Assembly (NCBI GenBank): GCA_963667515.2
Contig: CAXXXY010000006.1
Coordinates: 682,001-746,000 of the forward strand
DNA: 64,000 bases
Direction of reading: 5' to 3'
Source: VYDC01 sp963667515
Lineage (GTDB): Bacteria > Chloroflexota > Dehalococcoidia > UBA2979
Shown here: piece by piece, positions 17,200 through 26,031 of the stretch
Layout: the number at the start of each line of letters is the position of its first letter
Position numbering within the stretch: position 1 is the first letter of the stretch
Notes under the pieces: generated by a model
Told to the model about the DNA's origin: nothing
The model's input: only the letters and a program-made list of their open reading frames with translations
Databases searched by the model: none
Translations under genes and position numbers: made by a program

Positions 17200-18084
17200 C
17201 TACCCCTCGCCGTCGCGGGCGGCCTCGACGGCGGCGTCGCGACGATCGACGAAGGCGCGCCAGCCCTGCTCGCGCAGCACGACGAGCCGCTCCTGCCCCA
17301 GCGCGTCGGCGCCCGCGCCCTCGGCGAGCGCCGCGAGCAGCGGCTCGTCCATGTAGCCCAGCGCCTCGCGCAGGCCCGCCAGCTCGTAGACGCGGTTCAC
17401 CAGCAGCTTGTTGAGCCGCACCGTCGCCGGCGGCAGCGCGGCGACCCGGCGGGCGAGCGCCGCCGCCTCCTCGTCGAGCCGGTCGCGCGGCACCACGCGG
17501 TTCACGAGCCCCAGCCGCAACGCCTCCTCCGCCTCCACGATGCCGCCCAGCAGCAGCATCTCCTTCGCGCCGCGCAGCCCCGTAAGGAACGGGGTGATCA
17601 GGACCGGCGGGCGGTAGCCGTGGCGGATCTGTATCTCGCCGATGCGCGCGTCCTCGGCGGCAACGGCGAGGTCGCAGACGCCCGCCAGCTCGCAGCCGAG
17701 GCCGACGGCGTGCCCCTGCACGGCAGCGATCACCGGCTTCGGTAGCGACCACAGCGCGAGCACGATGTCGAGTAAGCCCGGCGACTCGACGCCGTCGTCG
17801 GGCTCGGGCGAGGACTGCATGTCGCCGCCCGCGCAGAAGGAGCGGCCCGCCGCCCGCAGCACCACGGCGCGCGCCTGCTCGTCCGCGGCCGCCTGCGCGA
17901 TGGCGCGCGCGAGGCCGCGGCGCACCGACCAGTCGATGGCGTTCAGCACCAGCGGGCGGTTCAGCGTGATCCAGGCGAAGCCGTCGTCCGGCTCGTAGAG
18001 CACGTCGGCTTCCGACGGCGCGGGCACCAGCTCGCCGTCGGGCGTGTGGCGAGGCGGGGGCTCGGCGGCCGGCTCCGGCGTCAC
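17200..18084 (-). CDS. Enoyl-CoA hydratase/isomerase family protein
   Basis: 294 residues from ATG 18084. Crotonase-fold motifs are FAWITLNRPLVLNAID, the oxyanion-hole stretch GRSFCAGGDMQ near residue 105, and PVIAAVQGHAVGLGCELAGVCDLAVA near 140. An extra N-terminal extension of about 30 residues is Pro/Ala-rich. The family catalyses hydration, isomerisation or related reactions of acyl-CoA thioesters. Context (amidohydrolase 7 bp upstream, two hot-dog dehydratases further up) points to degradation of an organic acid through CoA intermediates. Confidence 0.85.
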   Translation of the reverse strand: MTPEPAAEPPPRHTPDGELVPAPSEADVLYEPDDGFAWITLNRPLVLNAIDWSVRRGLARAIAQAAADEQARAVVLRAAGRSFCAGGDMQSSPEPDDGVESPGLLDIVLALWSLPKPVIAAVQGHAVGLGCELAGVCDLAVAAEDARIGEIQIRHGYRPPVLITPFLTGLRGAKEMLLLGGIVEAEEALRLGLVNRVVPRDRLDEEAAALARRVAALPPATVRLNKLLVNRVYELAGLREALGYMDEPLLAALAEGAGADALGQERLVVLREQGWRAFVDRRDAAVEAARDGEG

Positions 18085-18091
18085 GCCGCGC

Positions 18092-19096
18092 TCACCGCGT
18101 CGCCGTCGCCTCGACAGCTCCGGCCCCCGCCGAGGCGCGCTCGGGGAGGCCGAAGAGGCGCCGCGAGTTGGCGTCGGTGATCAGCTCCACCTCGTCGTCG
18201 TTGAAGAGGAAGCCGTGCTCGCGAGCGACGGCGGGCAGGTCGCGGAAGAGCTGCGCCCAGCGCACCGACTGCTCCACGTCGAAGCCGCGCATGTAGTCCG
18301 AGCCCCACAGTAGGCGGTGCGCGCCGACCTGCTCGCGCATCGTGTGCAGGATGCGCAGGAACTCGGCGAGCCGATCGGGCGCGCGCGGCGAGCCGAAGAG
18401 CGCCGAGCCCTGCCACAGCCCGAGCTGCAGCGTCACGTTGGGGTTGGTGCTCGCGACCAGCAGCGACTCGCGCCACAGCCCGTCGAGGCCGCCGCCGGCG
18501 TGCTCGTCGATCACCTCTAGGTCGCGGTAGAGGCGGGCGATGTCCTCGACATAATACGGGTGCGAGTAACCCGTGTACGGACCGATGTCGCCCGAGCCCG
18601 TACGGATCACCGCCGCCACGCCGAGCTGCAGGCAGCGCTCGAAGAGCCGCAGGCAGAGCGGGTCGGTCGGCTCGTAGCCGTTGGCGGGGAAGCACTGCCA
18701 GCCGACGGCGCCCCACTCCTTGACCGAGCGGTCGAGGATCTCGAGGGCGTCGTGGCGGCGCGGGTCGACGCCGCAGACGAAGGCGACGCGGCCGGGGTGG
18801 CGCTGCGTCATCTCGTAGGCGTGCTCATGGATGCGCAGCCCGTCCCACTCCGCCTCCTCGCCGAAGCAGGGGCCGAAGTCGACGGTCGCGTTGACGCCCA
18901 GCTCCACCTCGGCGGCGTCGAGGAACTCGATCAGCGCCTCGGCCTCGCCGTCCCAGGTCCCGCGCCCCACGCGCGGCACGATCTCCTTCGGATCGCGGTA
19001 GGGGAGGCGGGCGCGGGCGGCGCGCCGCGCGAACTCCTCGCGGTTGCCGTCCGGCAGGTTCTCGCGTGCGAAGATGTGGATCTGGCTGTCGATCAT
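18092..19096 (-). CDS. Amidohydrolase family protein
   Basis: 334 residues from ATG 19096. It opens with MIDSQIHIF, a Q-x-H variant of the usual H-x-H metal motif, and has LLWGSDYMRGFDVEQSVRWA near residue 265 with the conserved Asp of amidohydrolase_2 proteins, and FNDDEVELITDANSRRLFGL at the end. Related proteins decarboxylate or hydrolyse ring compounds. The altered first motif leaves the metal site uncertain. Likely operon with the enoyl-CoA hydratase. A C9 run lies just upstream of the start. Confidence 0.8.
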   Translation of the reverse strand: MIDSQIHIFARENLPDGNREEFARRAARARLPYRDPKEIVPRVGRGTWDGEAEALIEFLDAAEVELGVNATVDFGPCFGEEAEWDGLRIHEHAYEMTQRHPGRVAFVCGVDPRRHDALEILDRSVKEWGAVGWQCFPANGYEPTDPLCLRLFERCLQLGVAAVIRTGSGDIGPYTGYSHPYYVEDIARLYRDLEVIDEHAGGGLDGLWRESLLVASTNPNVTLQLGLWQGSALFGSPRAPDRLAEFLRILHTMREQVGAHRLLWGSDYMRGFDVEQSVRWAQLFRDLPAVAREHGFLFNDDEVELITDANSRRLFGLPERASAGAGAVEATATR

Positions 19097-19145
19097 GCTG
19101 GCCCCCCCCCCTGGCCTGACAGCCCTCCGAGCGGCTGCGCCCGCG

Positions 19146-19640
19146 TTATAGCCGATCGCCCCCCATGGTGGGTTGGGGTGGGCCGCCCTCGGCCGCCGCG
19201 CGGGTGAGCGGGAGCGCGACCAGCGCGTGCCCGGGCGCGACGACGGCGCCGTCCTGGTTCGTCACCGCGAGCTCCAGACGCACGAGGCCGATCTCCCCGT
19301 GGGCGCCCGCCTCGACGCTCGTCTCGACGACGCGGCCCGTGCAGGTGAGCATGTCGCCACGGTAGTTGAAGGCGCGGTACTGGCAGCCCACCTCGCGCAG
19401 CTCCGCCTCGTCGCCCGCCCAGTCGCGCACCGCGTTCACGAGGTAGCTGTGCCGCAGGTTGCCCATGCCGAAGGCGCCTGCTCCGCCCGCCTCGAGGCCC
19501 GCCGCGTCCTCCATGTGGAACGGCACGAACTCGTCGTTGGCGGCGGCATAGCGGTTCCAGTGCATGAAGGCCGTGGTGCGCGACCACGGCGGCAATTCCT
19601 GCCCCACCTCGACCTCGTCGAAGGTGACGCGGTAGCTCAC
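19146..19640 (-). CDS. MaoC-like hot-dog dehydratase (C-terminal type partner)
   Basis: 164 residues from GTG 19640. VTFDEVEVGQELPPWSRTTA is the standard opening of MaoC/hot-dog hydratases, followed by HWNRYAAANDEFVPFHMEDA with the catalytic Asp/His-like segment and FGMGNLRHSYLVNAV. The start overlaps the stop of the upstream dehydratase gene by 4 bp, so the two products probably form a heterodimer, as in the split hydratases of steroid or acyl-CoA catabolism. Substrate unknown. Confidence 0.8.
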   Translation of the reverse strand: MSYRVTFDEVEVGQELPPWSRTTAFMHWNRYAAANDEFVPFHMEDAAGLEAGGAGAFGMGNLRHSYLVNAVRDWAGDEAELREVGCQYRAFNYRGDMLTCTGRVVETSVEAGAHGEIGLVRLELAVTNQDGAVVAPGHALVALPLTRAAAEGGPPQPTMGGDRL

Positions 19641-20209
19641 GAGGCGGCTTCCGCCGCGCCGGCCGCGGCAGCGGACGCCGCGTCCGAACGGTAGCGGATG
19701 TTCGAGGAGAGCCGGCGCCGCACGAACGCGCCGCGCTGGTTCAGCCACAGCACCTCGGTGGTGATGAAGAGCGTCGGCCCCATGCGCGTCTCGCGCTCGC
19801 GCCACTCGAGCAGCCGCGAGCGCTTGGTGATCCAGTCGCCGGGGCGCATCGGCACGCCGTACTCGTCGCTCTGGCCGCCGTTGATGGCAGGCACGCCCGG
19901 GGCCGAGAAGCCCTCGGGCGGATCGCGGCGCGCCCCCACCGGCCAGCCGAAGGGGTTGAAGTCTTGCGGCGCGACGATGCCGCCCCAGCGCGTGCCGGTG
20001 GCGTACTCCTCGTCCCAGTAGAGGCGCGGCGCCGCCGCCGGCCAGTAGGCGGCGATGGCCCACACGCGGATGTCGTAGCGCTCGATGGGGAGCGAGGCGC
20101 GCGGCAGCCCCCACAGCCCGCGACGCGCCTCCATCTCCGGCGTCACCAACGAGGACGCGGCGGCGCCGGGCGTCGCTGCTCCGGGGTCGCGGTCGTCGGA
20201 CATCGGCAC
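19637..20209 (-). CDS. FAS1-like dehydratase / MaoC N-terminal domain protein
   Basis: 190 residues from ATG 20209, or ATG 20203 for a slightly shorter form. The core has IRVWAIAAYWPAAAPRLYWDEEYA, APQDFNPFGWPVG and RPGDWITKRSRLLEWRERE, features of the R-specific dehydratase N-terminal hot-dog domain (FAS1-type). It is translationally coupled to the C-terminal-type partner downstream. The pair would hydrate an enoyl-CoA, and the specific pathway is not visible. Confidence 0.78.
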   Translation of the reverse strand: MPMSDDRDPGAATPGAAASSLVTPEMEARRGLWGLPRASLPIERYDIRVWAIAAYWPAAAPRLYWDEEYATGTRWGGIVAPQDFNPFGWPVGARRDPPEGFSAPGVPAINGGQSDEYGVPMRPGDWITKRSRLLEWRERETRMGPTLFITTEVLWLNQRGAFVRRRLSSNIRYRSDAASAAAAGAAEAAS

Positions 20210-20325
20210 CCCTGCCGCGCCCGTCAGCCGGACGGCGTGCGGCGGCCGATTATCGGCGGCGCGCGCCCCGAGCGGTCAAGCGGGGGGCCGATCGGATCCG
20301 GAGGGAGCGGAGAGTCGAGCGGGCG

Positions 20326-21813
20326 CTACGCGCTCTCGGCGGCGGCGTCGGTGAGCGGCAGGTCGAAGCCGTCGACCTCCGCCATGCGGTTCAGCGCGTC
20401 GAAGGCGGCGGTCTTGTAGCACTCGGCGAAGGTCGGGTAGTTGAAGACCGTCTTCACGAAGTACTCGACGGTGCCGCCCAGCGCCATCACCGCCTGCCCG
20501 ATGTGCACGAGCTCCGAGGCGCCCTCGCCGATGATGTGCACGCCCAGCACCTCGTGCGTCTCGAGGTGGACGACGAGCTTCATCAGCCCCGAGAGGTCGC
20601 CCACGATCTGGCCGCGCGCGATCTCGCGGTAGTGCGCCGTCCCCACCTCGTACGGCACGCCGGCCTCGGTGAGCTCCTTCTCCGTGCGACCCACCATCGA
20701 GATCTCGGGCACGGTGTAGACGCCGTAGGGAAAGAGCCCCGGCTCCGAGTCCAGCGAGCCGCCGAAGGCGTGCGCGGCGGCGAGCCGCCCCTGCTCCATC
20801 GAGGTGGCCGCGAGCGCGGGGAAGCCGATGACGTCGCCGGCCGCGTAGATGTGCGGCACGGCCGTGCGGTAGTGCTCGTCGACGGCGAGCCGGCCGCGCT
20901 CGTCGGGCTCGATCCCCACCGCCTCGAGGCCGAGGTTCGCCGTCGCGCCCGAGCGGCCGATGCTGTACAGCGCCCGCTCGACGACGATCTGCTTGCCCGA
21001 GGCGAGCTGCAGCCGCACGCGCTCCTCGGAGCCGCCGTTCACCACCTCGACGCCCGCCACCTCCTCGCCCAGCCGCATGGTCACGCGGTTGCGGCGCAGC
21101 TGGTAGGTGAGCGCGGCGACGATCTCGTCGTCGAGGAAGGGGAGCACCTCGCGGCGCTTGTCGATGAGCACCACGCGCACGCCGAGCGCCGCGAAGATGC
21201 TGGCGTACTCGGCGCCGATCACGCCCGCGCCGACCACCGCCAGCGTGCGCGGCGCGCTGTCCATCTCCAGCACCTCGTCGCTGGTGAGCACGCGGTGTCC
21301 GTCGAAGGGGATGTGCGGGTCGCGCGTGGCGGTGGTGCCGGTGGCGATCAGCACGTGATCGGCCGTCACCTCCTGCACCGAGCCCTCGCCGCCCATTGCC
21401 TCCAACCGCACGCGGTGCGGCCCGGCCAGCGAGGCGCGGGCCCAGTGCAGCTCCACGCCGTTGCGCGCGAGCTGGCGGCGCGAGACCTCTTGCTCGTTCT
21501 CGATCACGCGGTGGACGCGCGCCACCAGCTCGCCCATGTCCACGTTGCGCGCGGTGGGCGAGCCGCCGTCCTCGCGCTGGGAGGCGGAGGAGAGCTCCAG
21601 CACCGCCTGCCGCAGCGTCTTGCTGGGGATGGTGCCGGTGTTGATGCAGACGCCGCCCAGCGCGCCCTGCATCTCCGCGAGGCCCACGCGCCGCCCGAGC
21701 TTCGCCGCCTGGATGGCGGCGCGCTGGCCCGCCGGGCCCGAGCCGATCACGAAGAGGTCGTAGCGCCCGCCGCCGCCGGCGGGGATCACGTGCGGCCGCT
21801 GCTGGTGCTCCAT
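20326..21813 (-). CDS. sthA: Soluble (Si-specific) NAD(P)+ transhydrogenase
   Basis: 495 residues from ATG 21813. FAD-binding DLFVIGSGPAGQRAAIQAAK near the N-terminus; GGVCINTGTIPSKTL has a single Cys and Thr where lipoamide dehydrogenases have the second redox Cys, which is the SthA signature. A second Rossmann motif (LAVVGAGVIGAEYASIFAAL) binds the nicotinamide nucleotide, and there is a typical C-terminal dimer domain (YTVPEISMVG). It balances NADPH and NADH pools and would suit a catabolism rich in flavin oxidoreductases. Stands alone, divergent from the Dabb gene. Confidence 0.9.
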   Translation of the reverse strand: MEHQQRPHVIPAGGGGRYDLFVIGSGPAGQRAAIQAAKLGRRVGLAEMQGALGGVCINTGTIPSKTLRQAVLELSSASQREDGGSPTARNVDMGELVARVHRVIENEQEVSRRQLARNGVELHWARASLAGPHRVRLEAMGGEGSVQEVTADHVLIATGTTATRDPHIPFDGHRVLTSDEVLEMDSAPRTLAVVGAGVIGAEYASIFAALGVRVVLIDKRREVLPFLDDEIVAALTYQLRRNRVTMRLGEEVAGVEVVNGGSEERVRLQLASGKQIVVERALYSIGRSGATANLGLEAVGIEPDERGRLAVDEHYRTAVPHIYAAGDVIGFPALAATSMEQGRLAAAHAFGGSLDSEPGLFPYGVYTVPEISMVGRTEKELTEAGVPYEVGTAHYREIARGQIVGDLSGLMKLVVHLETHEVLGVHIIGEGASELVHIGQAVMALGGTVEYFVKTVFNYPTFAECYKTAAFDALNRMAEVDGFDLPLTDAAAESA

Positions 21814-22031
21814 GGGGGGCCGTCCTGGCTCCGCGCGCCTCGTACGGGCGTCCCTGCGTCGCCCCGATCATCGGCGCCCGGGCGCCGCGAGCGGAGCGCC
21901 CATCGATCGTACTCCTCGAGTGATATCCGAATGTGTGCTCGGGCTCGCGGCGGTCGCCGCGCGGTCGTAGCATCGCGCGCAACGCGAGCCGCCCGGGCGG
22001 AGCGCCGCGCGGCGACCGGAGAGGAGCCGGC

Positions 22032-22349
22032 GTGCACCGCCACATCATCACGCTGAAGTTCGCCGACGACACAACGCCCGCGCAAATCGCCGAGGTGGAG
22101 CAGGGCTTCCGGGCGATCTACGGGAGCATGCCGGCGATGCTCGAGATCTCGATGGGCCCGAACGTCTCGCAGTCCGGCCGCGCGAAACGCTACGACTGGG
22201 TGATGACGATGGACTTCGCCACGCGCTCGGCGTACCGCGCGTACTCGGGCGGCGAGCAGCACGACCGGCTGGTCGCGGAGAAGCTCGTGCCGATCGTGGC
22301 GGACATCTCCGGCGTCGACTACGACATCGGCGAGACGCCCGAGGAGTAG
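22032..22349 (+). CDS. Dabb (stress-responsive A/B barrel) domain protein
   Basis: 105 residues from GTG 22032 with a good RBS (gagaggagcc). VHRHIITLKFADDTTPAQIAEVEQ opens the ferredoxin-like Dabb barrel, followed by SMGPNVSQSGRAKRYDWVMTMDF and YDIGE near the end. Family members are small dimeric barrels, some of which catalyse polyketide cyclisation or related steps. No obvious operon partner, and function is unknown. Confidence 0.85.
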   Translation: MHRHIITLKFADDTTPAQIAEVEQGFRAIYGSMPAMLEISMGPNVSQSGRAKRYDWVMTMDFATRSAYRAYSGGEQHDRLVAEKLVPIVADISGVDYDIGETPEE

Positions 22350-22387
22350 CGGCGCGCGCTGCGCACGACGCCGATCACTCGCCTTGG

Positions 22388-22759
22388 TCACTCGCGCTGC
22401 TCGTACCAGCGGCCGCCCGCCTCCGCGCCATCGGCCCCGTCGCGGAGGCCGTCGTCGCGAGAGCCCTCGTCGCGGAACAGCGTGAGCGCGCGGCCGCCGT
22501 CGACCGCGACGCGGTAGTAGGTGCGATCGACGGGCACCTCGCGCCACCAGCCTTCAGCGAGACGCCAGACCTCCAGCACCCCCTCGATCGCCAGCGTGCG
22601 CGCGGGGGAACGGCTGCCGCTCCCTCCCGCCAGCGTCACCGCGAGGGGCACGCCGTCCGCGTCGGCGCGCACGCGCACCGGGCGCGGTCGCCCCAGCGGG
22701 CGCAGCCCCTGCGCATCGCGCGCCCCCGATCGCCTCGCCACGCTCTCGCCTTCCCCCAC
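22388..22759 (-). CDS. DUF6504 family protein, SOS-linked
   Basis: 123 residues from ATG 22759. The conserved part is EVWRLAEGWWREVPVDRTYYRVAV followed by an acidic Gly/Asp linker and GGRWYEQRE. Related proteins are encoded with imuB/dnaE2-type mutagenesis genes in many high-GC bacteria. Here no such neighbour is present, but a perfect LexA-type box lies 20 bp upstream (22779-22790). This supports a DNA-damage role, perhaps in translesion synthesis. Function not established. Confidence 0.7.
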   Translation of the reverse strand: MGEGESVARRSGARDAQGLRPLGRPRPVRVRADADGVPLAVTLAGGSGSRSPARTLAIEGVLEVWRLAEGWWREVPVDRTYYRVAVDGGRALTLFRDEGSRDDGLRDGADGAEAGGRWYEQRE

Positions 22760-22778
22760 CGCACCGGGTCAGGGTACA

Positions 22779-22790
22779 GAACGTCTGTTC
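22779..22790 (-). promoter_or_regulatory. SOS (LexA) operator GAACGTCTGTTC
   Basis: GAAC-N4-GTTC matches the Gram-positive-type LexA box exactly and extends to a 16-bp palindrome CAGAAC-GTCT-GTTCTG (22777-22792). It lies 20 bp upstream of the DUF6504 start on the minus strand and about 115 bp from the divergent oxidoreductase gene, so DUF6504 is the likelier target. Confidence 0.75.
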
Positions 22791-22904
22791 TGCTGCACAA
22801 GCCTGGGAGCAGGCATCGAGGGCTGGCATGCGGGGCAGACACGCAGGGCAGGCACCCTAGGGCTGGGCGAGGAAGCGAGCGGCGGCGCGGGGTAGGATGC
22901 GGCC

Positions 22905-23855
22905 ATGAGCATCGGCATCGGACTGGGGCTCGCCACGTACCCGTTCTCCGGGCCGCGCGCCTTCTGGCGCTGGGTCGAGCTGTGCGAGGCGGGCGGCGTC
23001 GACTCGCTGTGGCAGAGCGATCGCCTCGTCTCGCCGCAGCCCGCGCTAGAGCCGCTGGCGTTGATGGCGGCGCTGGCCGGCGGCACGGAGCGGCTGAAGT
23101 TCGGCATGAACGTCGTCGTGCTGCCTTTGCGCGACCCGCTGCTGGTGGCGAAGCAGTGCGCCACCATCGACCACCTCTCGGGTGGGCGGCTGCTGCCGGC
23201 GTTCGGCGTGGGCAACGCGCGCTCCCCGGACTGGGAGGCGGCGGGGCTCTCGCCGCGTGGCCGCGGCGCGCGCGCCGACGAGGCGCTGGAGCTGCTGACG
23301 CGGCTGTGGGCAGAGCGCGAGGTCAGCTTCGCGGGCGAGCACTACCGCGTCTCGGGCGTCACCATCGAGCCGCGGCCGCTGCAGCAGCCGCTGCCGCTCT
23401 GGATCGGCGGCGACTCGGAGGCGGCGATCCGGCGCACGGCGCGCGTCGGCACGGGCTGGCTGGGCGGGCTGCACACCATCGCGCGCACGGCCGAGACGGT
23501 CGCCGCGATCCGCCGCGCCGCCGCCGAGGCCGGCCGCCCGATCGATCACGACCACTACGGGGCCACCTTCGCCTTCCGCTTCGGGAGCGCCGACGACGCG
23601 CCCGTCGAGCGGGCGGCGGCGCCGCTGCGGCGGCTGGGCGAGGAGGTGGTCGCGAGCTACCTCGCTGTCGGCGACGCCGCGGCGATCGTGCGGCGCCTCG
23701 AGGAGTTCGTCGCGGCCAGCGTCTCGAAGTTCGTGCTGCGCCCGCTCGCCGAGGACGACGCGGGGATGCTGGACCAGAGCCGGCGCCTCGTGGAGGAGGT
23801 GCTGCCCGTGGTCGCTGGCTGGAACGCTCGCGCCGGCGCGCCCGCCGCGAGCTGA
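22905..23855 (+). CDS. LLM-class F420/flavin-dependent oxidoreductase
   Basis: 316 residues from ATG 22905 (MSIGIGLGLATYPFSGPRAF). TIM-barrel motifs are ELCEAGGVDSLWQSDRL, LKFGMNVVVLPLRDPLLVAK and GRLLPAFGVGNARSPDWEAAG, typical of luciferase-like oxidoreductases of the F420-dependent type. The C-terminal strand VSKFVLRPLAEDD completes the barrel. Cofactor and substrate are inferred only at family level. A small membrane-protein reading frame follows 9 bp downstream. Confidence 0.85.
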   Translation: MSIGIGLGLATYPFSGPRAFWRWVELCEAGGVDSLWQSDRLVSPQPALEPLALMAALAGGTERLKFGMNVVVLPLRDPLLVAKQCATIDHLSGGRLLPAFGVGNARSPDWEAAGLSPRGRGARADEALELLTRLWAEREVSFAGEHYRVSGVTIEPRPLQQPLPLWIGGDSEAAIRRTARVGTGWLGGLHTIARTAETVAAIRRAAAEAGRPIDHDHYGATFAFRFGSADDAPVERAAAPLRRLGEEVVASYLAVGDAAAIVRRLEEFVAASVSKFVLRPLAEDDAGMLDQSRRLVEEVLPVVAGWNARAGAPAAS

Positions 23856-23864
23856 GGCGCGCGC

Positions 23865-24037
23865 GTGGTCGTCTTCGCGATCTCGTGGACGGTCGCCCTC
23901 GGCGGGCTCGCGGCGTGGACGGCGCCGGCGTGGCTGCGCCGCCCCGGCCGCGACGCCGGGCTGCGCGCGCTGGCGATGGCGGCGCGGCGCTGGCCGCCCT
24001 CGTCGGCGCGCTCAGCTGGTGGTGGCTCGCGCTCTGA
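23865..24037 (+). pseudogene. Small two-helix membrane protein, probably frameshifted
   Basis: From GTG 23865 the frame encodes VVVFAISWTVALGGLAAWTA and a basic loop ending in LRALAMAAR. The hydrophobic continuation (LAALVGALSWWWLAL, stop at about 24035-24037) is in another frame from about 23985. The two halves together would make a 50-60-residue two-helix membrane protein co-transcribed with the oxidoreductase. Evidence is weak and rests on hydrophobicity only. Confidence 0.3.
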
Positions 24038-24162
24038 GATCGCGCGGGGGCTGGACAAGCGACCGCGCCTGCACTACCTATGCCCGGACACGGCTGTGCC
24101 CGGACACGGCGGGCGTCGCGCGCACACGACGCCTGGGACGCACGAGCGCGGGGAGGTGAGCG

Positions 24163-24978
24163 ATGACGTACGGAGTGCTGGCGGAGGGCACGGAGCTGCG
24201 CCGCGCCTTCGCGGACACCTCGCTGGGGCAGATCCACTACCGCACGGCCGGCAGCGGGCCGCCGCTGGTGCTGCTGCACAACACCTGGCTCTCCTCGCGC
24301 ATGTTCTTCGGCGTGATCCCGGACCTCGCGCGCGAGTTCACGGTCTACGCCCTCGACACGCTGGGGCAGGGCGACTCCGACGCGGCGCCCGCCGACCGCG
24401 TGCTGGAGATCCCCGACTACGCGCAGGTGCTGCTGGAGGCGCTGGACTCGATCGGGCTGGAGCAGCCCGCGGTGGTCGGCCACCACACGGGCTCCGTGAT
24501 CGCCTCGGAGGCGTCGATCCAGCAGCCGCAGCGCTTCCGCAAGCTCGTGATCTCGGGCATGCCGTTCTGGCGCAACCCGGCGACGCGACTGGCGCAGGTG
24601 GACGGCCCGTTCTTCGCGGACTGGGCCGCCGGCGAGGACGGCTCGGGGCTGCTCGACGCGTGGACCGGCCACGCCGGCGTGCAGCGCTACGGCGAGGGCG
24701 GCTCCACCGACCTCTTCATCGACTACATCAAGCCCGGCCCGCGCACGAGCCTGGCGCTGCGCGCGCTCTTCCGCTGGGATTCGAAGGAGCGGCTGCCGCT
24801 CGTCACGGTGCCGACGCTGGTGCTCTGCAGCGAGTCCGACACCTTCGTCAAGAACATCGCGCACGTGGCCGAGCTGATCCCGAACGCCGAGCTGAAGCTC
24901 GTGGCGGGCGGGGAGCCGCACCCGCTCTACGACCAGGCCACCTTCGCGCGCGAGGTGGCGGCGTACTGTCGAGCGTGA
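24163..24978 (+). CDS. Alpha/beta hydrolase fold protein with GHHTG elbow
   Basis: 271 residues from ATG 24163, with RBS gggaggtgagcg. Shows LVLLHNTWLSSRMFFG, ALDTLGQGDSD near residue 64 and VVGHHTGSVIASEA at 104. The nucleophile elbow GHHTG (residues 106-110) has His at the Ser position. The candidate acid Asp (SESDTF) and His (GEPHPLYDQ) of the triad are present. It belongs with the similar GxHTG proteins at 33892, 36544 and 56461. Reaction unknown; a conventional serine esterase is unlikely. Confidence 0.8.
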   Translation: MTYGVLAEGTELRRAFADTSLGQIHYRTAGSGPPLVLLHNTWLSSRMFFGVIPDLAREFTVYALDTLGQGDSDAAPADRVLEIPDYAQVLLEALDSIGLEQPAVVGHHTGSVIASEASIQQPQRFRKLVISGMPFWRNPATRLAQVDGPFFADWAAGEDGSGLLDAWTGHAGVQRYGEGGSTDLFIDYIKPGPRTSLALRALFRWDSKERLPLVTVPTLVLCSESDTFVKNIAHVAELIPNAELKLVAGGEPHPLYDQATFAREVAAYCRA

Positions 24979-25102
24979 GCGGGCGCCCCTGAGTCAGCGC
25001 GCCCCCGCCGTGCCTCGGCCGCGCCTCCGAGCGAAGCGCGACGGCGGGACATCGCGACCGTCGTCGCCGCCTCGCCGCGGCGTCGATCGAGGCGCGAGCT
25101 CG

Positions 25103-25855
25103 CTAGCCGCCCAGCGAGGTGACGGGGAACGGGGCTTCGAAGTCGGCGTCGCTGACGGATGTCCCGTAGTCGGTCGCCTCCAGCCGGAAGTCGCCATCGC
25201 TCGACGTGAACTCCATGAGCAGCGGCACGCCGCGCTCGCTGAAGCAGACCGTGCCGGAGCCGATGTCGCCGCCGCCGCCCGAGAGCTCGAAGCAGCGCGC
25301 CTCCTCGCCCGCGATGCTGCGCGTGCCGGCGGAGCGCACGCTCGCGCCGCCCGCGCCCGCCTCGACGAGGTCGAGCTGGCCCGTCAGTGCCAGGCTCGGG
25401 TCGGGGAACGCGCCCCCGGGGCCACCGCCCGAGGGAATGCCGAGGCAGCTGCCGTCGAGACAGACAAGCGTGCGCTCGGGCGTGCGGATCGTGCTCGCGG
25501 TCAGCGGCTCGCCGCCCGAGACGGCGTCGATGTCGAAGCGCGAGCGGCCGCCCGCGGGGTCCTGGTACCACGTCCACTCGCCGGTGAACGCGTCGGTGCC
25601 GCCCGTCTGCTCCATCTGGAAGGTGACGACGAACTCCGCGGCCTCGACGGCGCCGAAGAGCGAGGCGAGCTCGCCCCCGTCGCTCGCGCCGCCCCCGCCG
25701 CCCCCGCCGCCCGACGGCGCCGCCGCGGTCGACCCGCCACCGGTCGCGGGCGCGGGCGCGGCCGCCGAGGCTCCCCCGTCGCCGCCGGAGCCGCCGCCGC
25801 AGGCGGCGACCAGCAGCAGCGCGATGGAGGCGAAGAGCAGCGTCGGTCGTCGCAT
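25103..25855 (-). CDS. Putative lipoprotein
   Basis: 250 residues from ATG 25855. The signal peptide ends in the lipobox LLLVAAC with Cys19, followed by a long Gly/Ser/Ala linker containing a nine-residue Gly run. The mature part (residues about 60-250) is rich in beta-strand patterns such as EFVVTFQMEQTGGTDAFTGE and RFDIDAVSGGEPL, with a Cys pair in CLDGSCLG. It resembles LolA/LppX-like or DUF-type lipoproteins, but I cannot name a family. Likely anchored outside the cytoplasmic membrane. Confidence 0.75.
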   Translation of the reverse strand: MRRPTLLFASIALLLVAACGGGSGGDGGASAAAPAPATGGGSTAAAPSGGGGGGGGASDGGELASLFGAVEAAEFVVTFQMEQTGGTDAFTGEWTWYQDPAGGRSRFDIDAVSGGEPLTASTIRTPERTLVCLDGSCLGIPSGGGPGGAFPDPSLALTGQLDLVEAGAGGASVRSAGTRSIAGEEARCFELSGGGGDIGSGTVCFSERGVPLLMEFTSSDGDFRLEATDYGTSVSDADFEAPFPVTSLGG

Positions 25856-26031
25856 CGGTTCTCCTCGGGATGCTCGGAAGCGGGCTCTCGGCGCCCGCCG
25901 ACCGAGGCTACCAGCGGGCGCGGCAACGCACGAGCCACCCGTCGCCTCGGGCGCGCCGATCGCCCCGGCGCCCCCGAGGTACGCGTCCTGCGCTACCATG
26001 CGCTCGAGCGGGAGCGTCCGGGAGGGCGACG

